The notes: generated from the sequence alone by a model not told the origin. A stretch of DNA of 64,000 bases from Anaerotignum sp. MB30-C6 (GCF_030908465.1 NZ_CP133078.1:124001-188000); one strand, 5' to 3'; positions 1-9,720 are shown, counted from the first letter of the stretch. Numbers and translations are program-made.

Positions 1-394
1 TTACGAAGAAAAATAGGATATCCCCATCCTTGCGTAATAACAACTCCGTAATGAAATGGATAGACTCATATATCCCTGCAGCGACGGTACAAAACAGAAT
101 AGGCAGAAGGTAATTTTCTCTATAGAAATTTTTCTGGCTTTTTCCTGTAAAGTAGCTGATGCCGAGGAATAATAATGCATAAAACCCCACGGCAGTGCCA
201 AAGAAAATATCGAACAGCAGCCCTGAGCAAACAGCCGCAATACAACCCTCTTTACTGCCACGCAATAAAGCATAGGAAACAACGATAATGAGAGCGGTGT
301 TGGGAAAAATGCCCTGAATTGCTAAGTATTGAAACAGGGTTGTTTGTAATATGAAATTAATCAGTACCACAGCGGTTGTAACGATAATTCTCAA
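1..394 (-). CDS. mreD: MreD, rod-shape determining membrane protein (3' end beyond window)
   Basis: Reading the minus strand from a TTG at 394 gives about 131 residues beginning LRIIVTTAVVLINFILQ and continuing through several hydrophobic segments until the window edge, so the gene is partial. MreD is the polytopic membrane partner of MreC and MreB in the elongasome that guides lateral cell-wall synthesis. The assignment rests on the hydrophobic profile and on position directly after mreC. The TTG start overlaps the mreC stop codon (bases 391-394), which indicates translational coupling. A longer-looking open frame starting at 282 is out of frame with this protein and is a shadow. Confidence 0.88.
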   Translation of the reverse strand, partial: MRIIVTTAVVLINFILQTTLFQYLAIQGIFPNTALIIVVSYALLRGSKEGCIAAVCSGLLFDIFFGTAVGFYALLFLGISYFTGKSQKNFYRENYLLPILFCTVAAGIYESIHFITELLLRKDGDILFFFV

Positions 395-1236
395 GGGTTT
401 TCCTCCATTGTATTTTTATCAATTACCAAAAGCGTATCCAAATGTTTTAAGTCTACAAAAGGTTCGATTACTGCATATTTTGTCAGACCGTTGGTATCGG
501 TTTCAATTTTTGTTACTTTCCCAATAGAAAGGCCTTGGGGATAAACTTCGGATAGCTGGGAGGTAACAATTTCATCTCCCACTGCAATTTGAGCTTCACC
601 GTCGATATATTCCATTTTACAAAGACCATCATCCATAAGGGAATAATCCCCTTTTACTACGCCCAAATCGCCAGTTCTAAGACTCATAGCGGGAACGGCA
701 CTTCTACTGTCCAAAATGGACTGGGCCTTTGAGTAATTGATTCCGCTTTCAAGGATTTTTCCAACAACACCGCCTGGTGCGATTAAAATCATATTTGCAG
801 AAACCTCATCACCCGTTCCTTTGTTAATGGTGAAGGTGTCATACCAAACACCAGGGCTTTTTGCGATAATCCTTGTTCCCGTGCTTTTATATTCGGGGTA
901 CTTTTGGGATATTTTCAATAAAGCGGATAAGGATTCATTTTCTCTTTCATATTGATCCAGACGTTTATTTTCGTCTTGGAGTTTTGCAACTTCTTCTTTT
1001 AAATGAGCGTTTTCCTCTAAAAGCTTGTTCTTGTCTTGGGCAGATTCCGCTGTACTTTCTACCCAGCTATTGATACCCGTTGTTAAATCCTGAAAGGGCG
1101 TGACAACAAAACCTATTACGCTTTCCAGTGCAGAGGCATTCAAATTTTTTCCGCCTAAGAATAAAGCAACAACGGTAATGGCTATTGCAATTACGGCGAT
1201 AATTTTCTTTTTATGTTCTTCCCAAAATTGAATCAA
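391..1236 (-). CDS. mreC: MreC, cell-shape determining protein
   Basis: About 281 residues: a short cytoplasmic N-terminus, one transmembrane helix (roughly residues 12-30), a coiled coil (about 60-105, rich in E/K/L heptads such as KNKLLEENAHLKEEVAKL) and a C-terminal beta-rich domain, the classic MreC layout. It links cytoplasmic MreB to the periplasmic-side wall synthases. I chose the TTG at 1236 because an AAGGAG motif lies 8 bases upstream. An in-frame TTG at 1254 would place that ribosome site inside the gene. It lies between mreB and mreD in the usual order. Confidence 0.9.
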   Translation of the reverse strand: MIQFWEEHKKKIIAVIAIAITVVALFLGGKNLNASALESVIGFVVTPFQDLTTGINSWVESTAESAQDKNKLLEENAHLKEEVAKLQDENKRLDQYERENESLSALLKISQKYPEYKSTGTRIIAKSPGVWYDTFTINKGTGDEVSANMILIAPGGVVGKILESGINYSKAQSILDSRSAVPAMSLRTGDLGVVKGDYSLMDDGLCKMEYIDGEAQIAVGDEIVTSQLSEVYPQGLSIGKVTKIETDTNGLTKYAVIEPFVDLKHLDTLLVIDKNTMEENP

Positions 1237-1286
1237 AGTAAAACGCTCCTTCAAGGTTAGGGTGATAATACCCTTATTTTTTTAAG

Positions 1287-2315
1287 TTAAAAGAGTGCTT
1301 TTCTGGGAGAGATCAGCACGGACTTCAGTTTGTCAATTTGTTCTAATACAAGGCCTGTCCCAACTGCAACGCAGTTTAGAGGTTCGTTTGCAATATGAAC
1401 GGGCATTCCGGTTTCGGAATGAATTAATTTATCCAATCCTCTTAATAAGGCACCACCACCGGTTAATGTAATGCCGAACTCCATAATATCAGATGCCAGT
1501 TCAGGAGGTGTTGCCTCTAGGGTCTGTTTGATAGTTTCGATAATAGAATCTACTGGCTCAGATAATGCTTCACGAATGTGAATGGAGGTTACTTCAACGG
1601 TTTTAGGTAAGCCGCTAATCAAGTCACGGCCACGAATTTCCATTTTTTCCTCTTTTTCAAGGGGGAAGGTAGAGCCGATGGTGATTTTAATTTCCTCAGC
1701 CGTACGATCACCGATAGCAAGGTTAAATTCTCTTTTAATAAAGCTTACAATTGCGTTATCAATGGCATCGCCTGCTACCCGCAAAGATGTGCTGGTTACA
1801 ATACCCCCAAGGGAGATGACTGCCACCTCACTGGTACCACCGCCGATATCCACCACCATGCTGCCGGAAGGCTCTGCAACGGGAAGGCCGGCACCAATCG
1901 ATGCTGCCATGGGCTCTTCGATGAGGTAAGTGTCCTTATCCTTAGATCCTGCCGCAATTGCAGCCTCCAAAACAGCTCTTTTTTCTACTTCTGTCACACC
2001 AGAAGGCACACAAATTACGATGCGTGGCTTTGGGGCAAACATGGAACGAACGTAGGCTTTATTTATAAAGTAGCGTAACATTGCCTGGGTTACGTCAAAG
2101 TCAGCGATAACACCATCCTTCATAGGACGAATGGCAACAATATTACCTGGGGTACGCCCAATCATTTCTTTTGCCTCGTTTCCAACTGCAAGGACTTCTC
2201 TGGTCTGTGTATTAATGGCAACAACAGAAGGTTCGTTTACGATGATGCCTTTCTCTTTCATATAAACCAGTGTGTTAGCGGTACCAAGGTCGATACCCAT
2301 ATCTTTCGAAAACAT
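1287..2315 (-). CDS. mreB: MreB, actin-like cell-shape protein
   Basis: 342 residues, the normal length for MreB. The actin-fold phosphate loops are visible: [10 protein letters not shown] near the N-terminus, [16 protein letters not shown] in the middle and [14 protein letters not shown] near the C-terminus. It forms membrane-associated filaments that direct side-wall peptidoglycan insertion. An AAAGGGG ribosome site precedes the ATG. First gene of the mreBCD cluster on this strand. The closely related Mbl or MreBH cannot be excluded by sequence alone, but the downstream mreC-mreD favours MreB. Confidence 0.95.
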   Translation of the reverse strand: MFSKDMGIDLGTANTLVYMKEKGIIVNEPSVVAINTQTREVLAVGNEAKEMIGRTPGNIVAIRPMKDGVIADFDVTQAMLRYFINKAYVRSMFAPKPRIVICVPSGVTEVEKRAVLEAAIAAGSKDKDTYLIEEPMAASIGAGLPVAEPSGSMVVDIGGGTSEVAVISLGGIVTSTSLRVAGDAIDNAIVSFIKREFNLAIGDRTAEEIKITIGSTFPLEKEEKMEIRGRDLISGLPKTVEVTSIHIREALSEPVDSIIETIKQTLEATPPELASDIMEFGITLTGGGALLRGLDKLIHSETGMPVHIANEPLNCVAVGTGLVLEQIDKLKSVLISPRKALF

Positions 2316-2490
2316 TTTTTTATGCCCCTTTCTTATAGGAACTCTGAGAAATTACAGAATTTAGACGCAAAAATAAGTCGCTTTTCGATAAAAGCCTTAT
2401 ATTTAATCATAACTCTTTTTGTTAACCTTTTCAATAAAAAAACCTTGTCTTTTTATAAAAAGCCGAGTTTTTGCATCCGAAAAAACGACA

Positions 2491-2512
2491 GAAAAAAAGC
2501 CGCCAAGCGGCT
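2491..2512 (-). terminator. Intrinsic terminator after DUF4321 gene
   Basis: On the minus strand AGCCGC-TTG-GCGGCT forms a 6-bp GC-rich hairpin followed by a run of seven U residues. It starts 8 bases after the stop codon of the DUF4321 gene. Confidence 0.85.
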
Positions 2513-2519
2513 ATGTCGA

Positions 2520-2777
2520 TTAAAGTTTGCGGTATACCAATAATGCAACAATAATCCCAATGATTCCTGCGATGGTAAAGCGGATGGTAAAAGCGAACTG
2601 GAGGGTGATTACTCCTAAGTCTAGAACCAATGGGGAGGACATGCCGAACTTACTGCCATAGGCCAGCCAACTTAAGGCGGGAACGTCTCCTAATAAGTTA
2701 CCAATAAAACCGCCTAAAACTATGCCGGCTAAAATCAGTAAAACCACTACCCATACATTTTGTGATTGCCCTTTCAT
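2520..2777 (-). CDS. DUF4321 small membrane protein
   Basis: 85 residues beginning MKGQSQNVWVVVLLILAGIVLGGFIGNLLGD, with two hydrophobic segments (about 8-28 and 58-82) separated by a short loop. This matches the DUF4321 family, small membrane proteins often found beside mreB/radC/maf in Clostridia; the function is unknown. The ATG at 2777 is preceded by AGGGGG. Upstream in-frame codons to 2855 lack a ribosome site. It lies immediately upstream of mreB on the same strand, with its own terminator between them. Confidence 0.8.
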   Translation of the reverse strand: MKGQSQNVWVVVLLILAGIVLGGFIGNLLGDVPALSWLAYGSKFGMSSPLVLDLGVITLQFAFTIRFTIAGIIGIIVALLVYRKL

Positions 2778-2921
2778 GTAAGGCGCCCCCTTCGTTTTTT
2801 TGCGGATAAAACATATTGTGAGCGGCATAAAGTGATAAATTATCCTGCCGCTCAATGCTAAATATTATATCATAATTGTAGTGTGGGGTAAAGGGCAGAA
2901 AAGATAAAAAAACATTAAGAA

Positions 2922-2971
2922 GAGGGTGGCATAAAACTATAAAATCGGAACATATAGTTTCTGCGACCCTC
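2922..2971 (-). terminator. Possible terminator of small membrane ORF
   Basis: GAGGGT (minus strand) pairs with ACCCTC, and an inner AAACTAT/ATAGTTT pairing extends the hairpin. The U-rich tract lies about 9 bases further on, so the terminator is weaker than others in the window. Confidence 0.4.
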
Positions 2972-2984
2972 ATTATTAATAGAG

Positions 2985-3173
2985 TTATTTGTTTTTTCCA
3001 AAAGCTTTCCTTATATTCTCCTTCAGTTCTCTCCATTGGCGGCATCCGTTTTGAATATCTGCTTTAAGCCAATCAATAAAACATGCGGGTTTTTGTTTCT
3101 CAAAGAGTGGGTGGATAAAGTATTTATCTAAAAGATAGGCTGAAAATATAATCAATATCCAAAACAAAATCAT
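2985..3173 (-). CDS. Small membrane-anchored hypothetical protein
   Basis: 62 residues starting MILFWILIIFSAYLLDKYF: one N-terminal transmembrane helix followed by a basic, amphipathic C-terminus ending in KNIRKAFGKNK-type residues. I do not recognise a family. A GGGAGAG ribosome site lies about 8 bases upstream of the ATG and a hairpin follows the stop, which supports a real gene. It is isolated between the DUF4321 gene and a pseudogene. Confidence 0.5.
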   Translation of the reverse strand: MILFWILIIFSAYLLDKYFIHPLFEKQKPACFIDWLKADIQNGCRQWRELKENIRKAFGKNK

Positions 3174-3196
3174 GGAGCATCTCTCCCTTTAACCAC

Positions 3197-3952
3197 TTAG
3201 TGATTTCTGATAGCCTGAACTCCATATAAAGTACCCCCAGAGTGATATTCACTATATTTGGAATCCTTATAATACTGGGTTCTGATTTTAAAATAATACA
3301 TCATAGTACTGGAACCCAAATCAGGTTTTCCATTTGTCCATGTAGTTTTTTTAATGTATAGAGCACTGGCCTCTGGGTTATATGCATTTAACCAGTCATA
3401 TATTTCCGCCAAGCCTGCGTATGTAAAGGTCCGCCGAAGCTAGTGCAGACAATTAAAGCAACTCCAGATAAGGTTAATTGTGATATTTTTTGCTGCAAAC
3501 GTACCGTAGTGTTTGTTATTATTTTATTGGATGTATAGGGTCCCGGTGCAAATGGCGTGTCATCAAAATCCCAATATTCATAATATGCCATTGGTGTAAT
3601 TGCTGATGACGGCGTTCCTTGAGAAGTTGTTGAAACAGTTACTAAATTCCCGTCTAAATATATTTCCTCGTTTGGGGTAATTAATATTTCATCGGTTAAT
3701 ATTCCTTCATGAACTGTATAGAGGACGCCATTGGAGACGGGTTCTTTTTTTATGTTTGCCAGAACACCTTCTGTTTTAATTGTTTAATTTTCAACACCTG
3801 ATTTTTCCGTTGATTTATTTACAATGGTAGAGATACCTGAATTAACATGTTCTCTACCATATCAGCGTTGTTTGTTGTTGCGCTGGCAAAGCTAGGTGTT
3901 ACTGTTGAAAAGATAAATGTGCCTGCTAAAATAATAGAAAAAAATTCTTCAT
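3197..3952 (-). pseudogene. Decayed secreted-protein gene (signal peptide retained, several lesions)
   Basis: A good AGGAGG site and ATG at 3952 begin MKNFF, but a run of seven T shifts the frame. One base out, the sequence reads SIILAGTFIFSTVTPSFASATTNNADMVENM, a clear signal peptide with AxA cleavage site. A second shift near 3860 moves to another frame, an in-frame TAA occurs near 3785, and a further shift near 3405 is needed to join ...TSFGGPLHT to LAEIYDWLNAYNPEASALYIKK and the final GGTLYGVQAIRNH. Pieces of open frame survive at 3388-3591 and 3197-3412. The parent family is unknown to me. The promoter upstream is still intact. Confidence 0.8.
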
Positions 3953-4051
3953 CTGTTTTCCTCCTTTAGTATAAAACTTTATTTATCACTATAGAAGAAT
4001 GTTACATAGTTTTAAGAAGGCCTTCGGTAAGTAGTTACCTCTTCCGCCATA

Positions 4052-4081
4052 ATCATAAGATATATATATTTATATTGTCAA
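4052..4081 (-). promoter_or_regulatory. SigA-type promoter of the secreted-protein pseudogene
   Basis: On the minus strand TTGACA, an 18-base spacer and TATGAT lie about 100 bases upstream of the pseudogene start. Confidence 0.6.
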
Positions 4082-4185
4082 GGAATTAACAGTTTATGGA
4101 GCCAATTATATATCGACATAATACTACGAATGTAGTTGTGGTATCCGTCTGCTCTTTTACTTAGAATTAACGTTTCAATGATTTC

Positions 4186-4231
4186 TAAAAGAAACCCCTT
4201 CCTATCAGTTCATGAACTGATAGGAAGGGGT
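4186..4231 (-). terminator. Terminator of the rnf operon
   Basis: A perfect inverted repeat of 38 bases (4194-4231; arms ACCCCTTCCTATCAGTTC) is followed on the minus strand by TTTCTTTT. It ends 15 bases after the rnfB stop. Confidence 0.92.
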
Positions 4232-4246
4232 GCTTAATACTGCAGA

Positions 4247-5110
4247 TTATTCAGCTTTCGCTTCTTCCTTAGCAGGAGCCGCCTTAGGAGCTTCCTGAGC
4301 GGGAGGTGCAGGTCTCTTACCTGTGATAACGTTTTTAGGGCACTTGTTTGCACAGATACCGCAAGCCTTACACTTGTCATAATCAATGACAGCTAAGTTG
4401 TCGATTACATGGATTGCATCGAAAGGACAATTCTTTTCGCAAATCTTACATGCAATACAACCAACGGAGCATACCTGCATTACGTTTTTGCCAATGTCCT
4501 TAGAGGAACACTGAACTTTAACTTTGTTCTTTGCAGGAAGCATTTCGATAATATGTTTGGGGCAAGCAGAAACACATTTGCCACACGCAACACATTTATC
4601 TTTATCAATTACGGCAATTCCATCAATGACTTCGATAGCGTCGAAAGCACAAGCTTTTTTACAGCTACCAAGACCAATACATCCGTAGGTACAGCTTTTA
4701 GAGCCGCCACCCGCTAACTGAACTGCCATATTACAGTCATCAATACCGAAGTATTCATATTTTTCTTTTGCCTTTTCGCAAGTACCACCGCACTTAACGA
4801 AAGCAGCAACTGGGTCTGAAGCAGATGCTGCAACGCCCATAATTGCACCAACTTTTTCAGCAACTGCAGCGCCACCAACGGGGCAAGCATTCACAGGTGC
4901 GCTTCCGCAAGCGATTGCAGCAGCAAGACCACCACAACCAGGGAAACCGCAACCACCGCAGTTTGCGCCAGGAAGAGCTTCTAAAATCTCGCCGATTTTA
5001 GGATCCTCTTCTACTTTAAAAACTTCGCCGGCGATGCCAAGGCCTGCGCCAAAAACAACACCGAGACCACCGATACTAAGGATCGGGTTTATAATATTCA
5101 TTAAGTCCAT
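4247..5110 (-). CDS. rnfB: RnfB, iron-sulfur subunit of the Rnf complex
   Basis: About 287 residues. An N-terminal membrane helix is followed by the CGGCGFPGC cluster motif (Cys 51/54/59) and then several CxxCxxCxxxC ferredoxin motifs (CVACGKCVSACP, CIACKICEKNCP, CKACGICANKCP), with a low-complexity Ala/Pro/Lys tail. RnfB accepts electrons from reduced ferredoxin and passes them into the membrane complex that drives Na+ or H+ export while reducing NAD+. The ATG at 5110 follows GGAGG with 9-base spacing. A GTG at 5119 is too close to that site. Last gene of rnfCDGEAB, as usual in Clostridia. Confidence 0.95.
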   Translation of the reverse strand: MDLMNIINPILSIGGLGVVFGAGLGIAGEVFKVEEDPKIGEILEALPGANCGGCGFPGCGGLAAAIACGSAPVNACPVGGAAVAEKVGAIMGVAASASDPVAAFVKCGGTCEKAKEKYEYFGIDDCNMAVQLAGGGSKSCTYGCIGLGSCKKACAFDAIEVIDGIAVIDKDKCVACGKCVSACPKHIIEMLPAKNKVKVQCSSKDIGKNVMQVCSVGCIACKICEKNCPFDAIHVIDNLAVIDYDKCKACGICANKCPKNVITGKRPAPPAQEAPKAAPAKEEAKAE

Positions 5111-5129
5111 TTTTGTCACCCTCCTTGTA

Positions 5130-5708
5130 TTATAGCTTGATCAAGCCGGAGAAACCTAAAAATGCGATGGACATAAGGCCTGCTGTAAGCAGTGCCAAAG
5201 GGAAACCATCAAAGGCCTTCGGTGTATCATTGTCTGCGATTCTTTCTCGGATACCAGCAAACAGAACAATCGCCAAAGCGAAGCCTGTTGCACCACCAAA
5301 GCCGTTTAATACAGCTTCGATGAAGTTGTAACCTTTTTGCATGTTCAAAACAGCAACACCCAATACGGCACAGTTTGTTGTAATCAAAGGAAGGAATACA
5401 CCCAACGCCTGATATAGCGCAGGAGCAGCTTTCTTTAAGAACATTTCTACGAACTGTACTAAGGATGCGATAACCAAAATAAACGCAATGTTATATAGGT
5501 ATGTGATGTTCAATGGAACAAGAATTAGGTCGTATACCAACCAAGCAACCCCTGCTGCCAAGGACATAACGAAGATAACGGCCATACCCATGCCTGCTGC
5601 TGTTTCAACTTTTCTAGAAACACCGAGGAAGGGGCAGATACCTAAGAACTGGGATAAAACGTAGTTATTTACGAAAACCCCGGCTAAAACCAATAAGATC
5701 AAATCCAT
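5130..5708 (-). CDS. rnfA: RnfA, membrane subunit of the Rnf complex
   Basis: 192 residues beginning [31 protein letters not shown], with about six membrane helices. The [16 protein letters not shown] segment with its conserved Cys is typical of RnfA/NqrE. Together with RnfE it forms the inverted-topology pair holding a membrane-embedded iron-sulfur centre. AGGAGG precedes the ATG. It lies 14 bases after rnfE and 19 before rnfB in one operon. Confidence 0.95.
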   Translation of the reverse strand: MDLILLVLAGVFVNNYVLSQFLGICPFLGVSRKVETAAGMGMAVIFVMSLAAGVAWLVYDLILVPLNITYLYNIAFILVIASLVQFVEMFLKKAAPALYQALGVFLPLITTNCAVLGVAVLNMQKGYNFIEAVLNGFGGATGFALAIVLFAGIRERIADNDTPKAFDGFPLALLTAGLMSIAFLGFSGLIKL

Positions 5709-5722
5709 TTAATTTCCCCTCC

Positions 5723-6322
5723 TTAAGCTTTCTTTTTGTTTCTGAAATAGTTTAAAGCAGCCATCAAGCAACCCAGTGTAAAGAATGCACCGGGAGCCAT
5801 AACGAACAACAATGTTCTAGGGAATGCTTCGGGAAGTACAGTAATATCAAACAATGTACCAGCACCGATAAATTCACGCACCAAGCCTAAAACACCCAGG
5901 CCTAATGTGAAACCAAGACCCATGCCGATACCGTCGAATACTGACGCCACAGGGCCGTTTTTGGAAGCGAATGCTTCCGCTCTTGCAAGAATCAAACAGT
6001 TAACTACAATCAGAGGGATATAAAGACCCAAAGATGCGTTCAATGCGGGCAAGTAAGCCTTTAATAAGAACTCGATCACTGTAACGAATGTAGCGATAAC
6101 TACGATAAAGCATGGGATTCTTACTTTATCGGGAATAACTTTTCTAAGCAGGGATACGAATAAGTTCGCACAAATCAAAACGGCAGCAGTGGAAAGACCC
6201 ATACCGATACCGTTGATTGCGGAGCTTGTTACAGCCAGTGTGGGACACATACCGATTACCTGCACAAAGGTAGGGTTTTCGTCAATTAAACCGTTTTTAA
6301 TTAATTTCAATGGGTTAGCCAT
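5723..6322 (-). CDS. rnfE: RnfE, membrane subunit of the Rnf complex
   Basis: About 199 residues from MANPLKLIKNGLIDENPTFVQVIGMCPTLAVTSS, with six predicted membrane helices; the NPTFVQVIGMCPTLA motif is characteristic of RnfE/NqrD. The ATG at 6322 overlaps the rnfG stop codon by one base (TAATG), so upstream in-frame codons to 6352 are not used. It pairs with RnfA in the ion-translocating core. Confidence 0.95.
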   Translation of the reverse strand: MANPLKLIKNGLIDENPTFVQVIGMCPTLAVTSSAINGIGMGLSTAAVLICANLFVSLLRKVIPDKVRIPCFIVVIATFVTVIEFLLKAYLPALNASLGLYIPLIVVNCLILARAEAFASKNGPVASVFDGIGMGLGFTLGLGVLGLVREFIGAGTLFDITVLPEAFPRTLLFVMAPGAFFTLGCLMAALNYFRNKKKA

Positions 6323-6861
6323 TAGTAAGCACCTCCGTTCGCAGCAAACCATTCCAACGCCTCGTTTGCGCCGCTGGCAACAGCTCTGGAAGTGATTGTA
6401 GAGCTTGTGATAGGAACGATTTCGCCGCCATCTTTTGTTACAGCCAGCGTACCGGACTTACCTGTAAACTGTTCATAGAAATCGGGCTCTGTGGCTTTTG
6501 CACCTAAACCAGGTGTTTCGGCATGTTTTGTAACACGAAGGCCTGTGATAACGCCTTCTGCGTCAATACCAACCATTGTGTCAACAGCACCGCCGAAGCC
6601 GCCGGGAGCCGCTGTAACAACAAAACCGCCGTTATCTGCTTTGTAAATTGCAGTAAGGGATCCTGTCAATTCTACGTCAGTAATTTCTTCAAAATTGCTT
6701 GCATCGGGCATAACTGCCTTCATGGAAGCTGCTCTTGTTTGTTCTTCCTGAATTTTAATGGGTTCTGCTGTAATTGATTGAACTGCACCTAAAGCAGCAG
6801 CAGCAACACTGGCGATAATCAGCAGTACCACAGCGGGTTTTATAACTTCTTTTGTGTTCAT
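6322..6861 (-). CDS. rnfG: RnfG, FMN-binding subunit of the Rnf complex
   Basis: 179 residues. One N-terminal membrane anchor (about residues 8-28) precedes an extracytoplasmic FMN-binding domain containing ITSSTITSRAV, corresponding to the motif where FMN is attached to a Thr through a phosphoester bond. It relays electrons within Rnf. The ATG overlaps the rnfD stop by four bases (ATGA) and the stop overlaps rnfE by one base. Confidence 0.94.
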   Translation of the reverse strand: MNTKEVIKPAVVLLIIASVAAAALGAVQSITAEPIKIQEEQTRAASMKAVMPDASNFEEITDVELTGSLTAIYKADNGGFVVTAAPGGFGGAVDTMVGIDAEGVITGLRVTKHAETPGLGAKATEPDFYEQFTGKSGTLAVTKDGGEIVPITSSTITSRAVASGANEALEWFAANGGAY

Positions 6862-7820
6862 GCTTTCTTCGCCTCCTTCACTTTAGGTAACGCACCAAAG
6901 ATTGTAGGTTCTGTGAATCTTTCAATCAGAGGCACACAAAGGTTCATAATCAGGATTGAGTAGGATACACCTTCGGGGTAACCACCAAAAATTCTGATTA
7001 ATGTTGTAATCAAACCACAACCAAGGGCGAAAATAACCTGTCCCTTCGCTGTTACAGGAGAAGATGCGTAGTCGGTTGCCATGAAGAAAGCACCGAGCAT
7101 CAAACCACCTGTGAAAAGTTCATAAGTGGGAACACGTAGACCGTTTCTGCCGATTGCTGCAGTCAATACGAATACAGTAGCAATATAGATAACGGGTACT
7201 TTCCAGCTGATTACATGTTTTGCAATCAGGTAGATACCACCAATAATTAATGCAACTGCACAAGTTTCACCAATACAGCCACCAATGTTACCAACTAAAA
7301 CATCTGTAAAAGATGCATCGGGTATAACGCCGCCTTTGAGTTGTGCCAAAGGTGTTGCAACTGCAACAGCATCTGCACCAAAGTTACCAGCGGATGTCCA
7401 AGATGTCATTTCTGTAGGGTAGGAAGCTACCAAGAAAGCTCTACCAGCAAGGGCAGGGTTGATAAAGTTCTGACCCAAACCGCCAAAAAGTTGTTTTGCA
7501 ATAATAATTGCAAATGCACTACCTACAATAGGCACCCAAATAGGTGTCGCTACAGGTAGGTTCATTGCTAAAAGCAAGCCTGTTACAACAGCACTTAAGT
7601 CGTTGATTGTAACGGGTTTTTTCATAATTTTCTGATACAGCCATTCAAAAAATACTGCAGATGCAACGGCTGCTACAATAATCATCAGTGCTCTAACACC
7701 GAAAAAGTAAATTCCCATCACGGAAGCAGGAACCAGAGCGATGATTACATCACGCATGATGCTCTGGATAGATTCCTTAGAACGTACGTGAGGGGTACCG
7801 GACACTACAAAATTAGCCAT
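6858..7820 (-). CDS. rnfD: RnfD, FMN-binding membrane subunit of the Rnf complex
   Basis: 320 residues with about nine to ten membrane helices. VATPLAQLKGG matches the conserved loop that carries the covalently attached FMN in RnfD/NqrB, and FFMATDYASSPV is a conserved family segment. Start ATG at 7820 with GGGGGAG upstream. It lies 18 bases after rnfC and overlaps rnfG by four bases. Confidence 0.95.
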   Translation of the reverse strand: MANFVVSGTPHVRSKESIQSIMRDVIIALVPASVMGIYFFGVRALMIIVAAVASAVFFEWLYQKIMKKPVTINDLSAVVTGLLLAMNLPVATPIWVPIVGSAFAIIIAKQLFGGLGQNFINPALAGRAFLVASYPTEMTSWTSAGNFGADAVAVATPLAQLKGGVIPDASFTDVLVGNIGGCIGETCAVALIIGGIYLIAKHVISWKVPVIYIATVFVLTAAIGRNGLRVPTYELFTGGLMLGAFFMATDYASSPVTAKGQVIFALGCGLITTLIRIFGGYPEGVSYSILIMNLCVPLIERFTEPTIFGALPKVKEAKKA

Positions 7821-7838
7821 GTTTTATTCTCCCCCTTC

Positions 7839-9230
7839 TCAGTTCTTTTCTGCTTTCGCTTTTGCCTCAGCTTCAGCTTTTGCTCTTGCAGCTGCCGCAG
7901 CGGCTGCTTTTTTGCCTGCCTCAACCTTCTTCACGGCACGAATGGACTGTGCCAAATGACGTTTTGCAGGGCACTCGTAGGAGCAGCTACCGCATTCGAT
8001 ACAATCCAGACCATGATGCGCCACGAAAGCTTCGCCATCGCCTTTTAATGCGCAAGCATTCAGCAAGAAAGGCATAAGACCCATAGGACAGTGGTCTACG
8101 CACTTTCCACAACGGATACAGTTCTTTTCTTCAGGAATGTAAGCTTCTTCTTTTGTAAAGCAAAGCAAACCGGAAGTTGTTTTTACGGATGCAACATCCA
8201 AAGTATAGAGAGAAGGACCCATCATAGGACCACCAGCAATCAGTTTTACAGGAGGGTTATCTTCTTTAAAACCACCGATGGCGTCTACCAAATCACGCAG
8301 TGTCATACCAATACGGATTTTGTAGTTACCGGGGTTTTTAATACCCTGACCGGAAACTGTTACAATTCTTCTCATCAAAGGTCTGCCCTTGCAGATTGCT
8401 CTTTCGATGGCAACAACAGTATCAACGTTGTCAACGATACAGCCAGCGCTTGCGGGCAGTGCGCCTGATTTCACTTCTCTTTTTGTAATAGCGGAAATTA
8501 AGTGCTTTTCAGAACCCTGAGGGAACTTTGTTACCAAGGGCTGAACAACGATGTTGTCGATGCCTTCGCAAGCCTTTGTCATAATTTCAATGGCTTTGGG
8601 CTTGTTCTCTTCAATGCCGATTACGCCCTTTGCATTGGGATGCAATTTCAGCATAATCTGCAGACCCTTGATGATACGCTCGGGTTCTTCCACCATTAAA
8701 CGATAGTCACATGTGAGGTAGGGCTCACATTCTGCCGCATTGATTAAGATGTAATCAATGGGATTATCCTTTGGTGGATTCAATTTTACATGTGTGGGGA
8801 AACCAGCACCACCCAGACCAACAACGCCTGCACCTTTAATCGCTGCAAGAATTTCATCATTAGTCATTGTAGTGTAGTCTCTTCCCTGATTCAGGCCTTC
8901 AATTTCTTCCATTTTACCGTCGTTTTTCACAACGATAGATTTTACCATAGTACCGCCGGGAACCAGCATTGGACGGATGTCCACCACTTCGCCGGAGACG
9001 CTAGCAAAAATTGGAGAAGACAAGAATGCGGGTGACTCTGCGATTTTCTGACCGACTTTTACATGATCGCCAATGGCAACAAGAGGCTCACAAGGAGCGC
9101 CAATGTGCTGGCTCATGGGGTAGAACAACTCAGAGTTTTCCTTTGGGAGTACCACCTGAATAGGCTGCTCTGCGGACAGAGCTTTTCCATCAGGCGGATG
9201 AACTCCACGTTTGAACGTTAAAGCTTGCAT
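7839..9230 (-). CDS. rnfC: RnfC, NADH/ferredoxin-interacting subunit of the Rnf complex
   Basis: About 463 residues from MQALTFKRGVHPPDGK. The nucleotide and flavin-binding region with GVVGLGGAGFPTHVKL lies in the first half. Two [4Fe-4S] motifs, CIRCGKCVDHCPMG and CIECGSCSYECPAKRHL, lie near the C-terminus, which ends in an Ala/Lys/Glu helix. The subunit reduces NAD+ at the cytoplasmic face. The ATG at 9230 has AGAGGGGG upstream. The frame stays open to 9461 but without a plausible start. First gene of the operon. Confidence 0.95.
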   Translation of the reverse strand: MQALTFKRGVHPPDGKALSAEQPIQVVLPKENSELFYPMSQHIGAPCEPLVAIGDHVKVGQKIAESPAFLSSPIFASVSGEVVDIRPMLVPGGTMVKSIVVKNDGKMEEIEGLNQGRDYTTMTNDEILAAIKGAGVVGLGGAGFPTHVKLNPPKDNPIDYILINAAECEPYLTCDYRLMVEEPERIIKGLQIMLKLHPNAKGVIGIEENKPKAIEIMTKACEGIDNIVVQPLVTKFPQGSEKHLISAITKREVKSGALPASAGCIVDNVDTVVAIERAICKGRPLMRRIVTVSGQGIKNPGNYKIRIGMTLRDLVDAIGGFKEDNPPVKLIAGGPMMGPSLYTLDVASVKTTSGLLCFTKEEAYIPEEKNCIRCGKCVDHCPMGLMPFLLNACALKGDGEAFVAHHGLDCIECGSCSYECPAKRHLAQSIRAVKKVEAGKKAAAAAAARAKAEAEAKAKAEKN

Positions 9231-9325
9231 ATTATCCCCCTCTGTCAAGTGTTTTTGCGCTTGGGAAGCGCGATGATAGTTATAGCTTTTAAATGAAATG
9301 ATAAAACTATACATACAACAGCTGT

Positions 9326-9354
9326 ATTTTAATACAAAAAAGATGATTCTACAA
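9326..9354 (-). promoter_or_regulatory. Candidate promoter of the rnf operon
   Basis: Minus-strand TTGTAG, 17-base spacer, TAAAAT, about 100 bases upstream of rnfC. Bases 9355-9720 between this site and rpoN are AT-rich and hold no gene that I can see. Confidence 0.5.
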
Positions 9355-9720
9355 CATTTTTGCAGAAAAAAAGTGAAAAACCTAAATTGTACAAATAAAA
9401 ATACAAAACAAATTTCCCTTTCCTCACCTTTATTCATATGTATAGGAATACATACAATCAATTTGTATGCTAGGTAATAGACCTACTCTAGTTTACTATT
9501 ATTATCTAAAAAAGTAAATGATAATATATTACCATAATTATTTGGGTTAGGTCTTAGGAATTTTAAGGTAATTTGACAAAAACACAACTTACTAAATTGT
9601 GAATTTATTATAACATGGCAGTTTTGTAGCTTTTTTTTCTGCAACAACTGTGATAAAATGAAAAAAGTGCCAAAGACAAGAGAAACTTATTGTTAAAATA
9701 TAAGTGAAGAAGGTGATACT

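Noticed and set aside
1..282. 93-codon minus-strand ORF at the window start
   Set aside because: It is out of frame with the MreD reading frame that starts at 394 and has the expected membrane-protein sequence.
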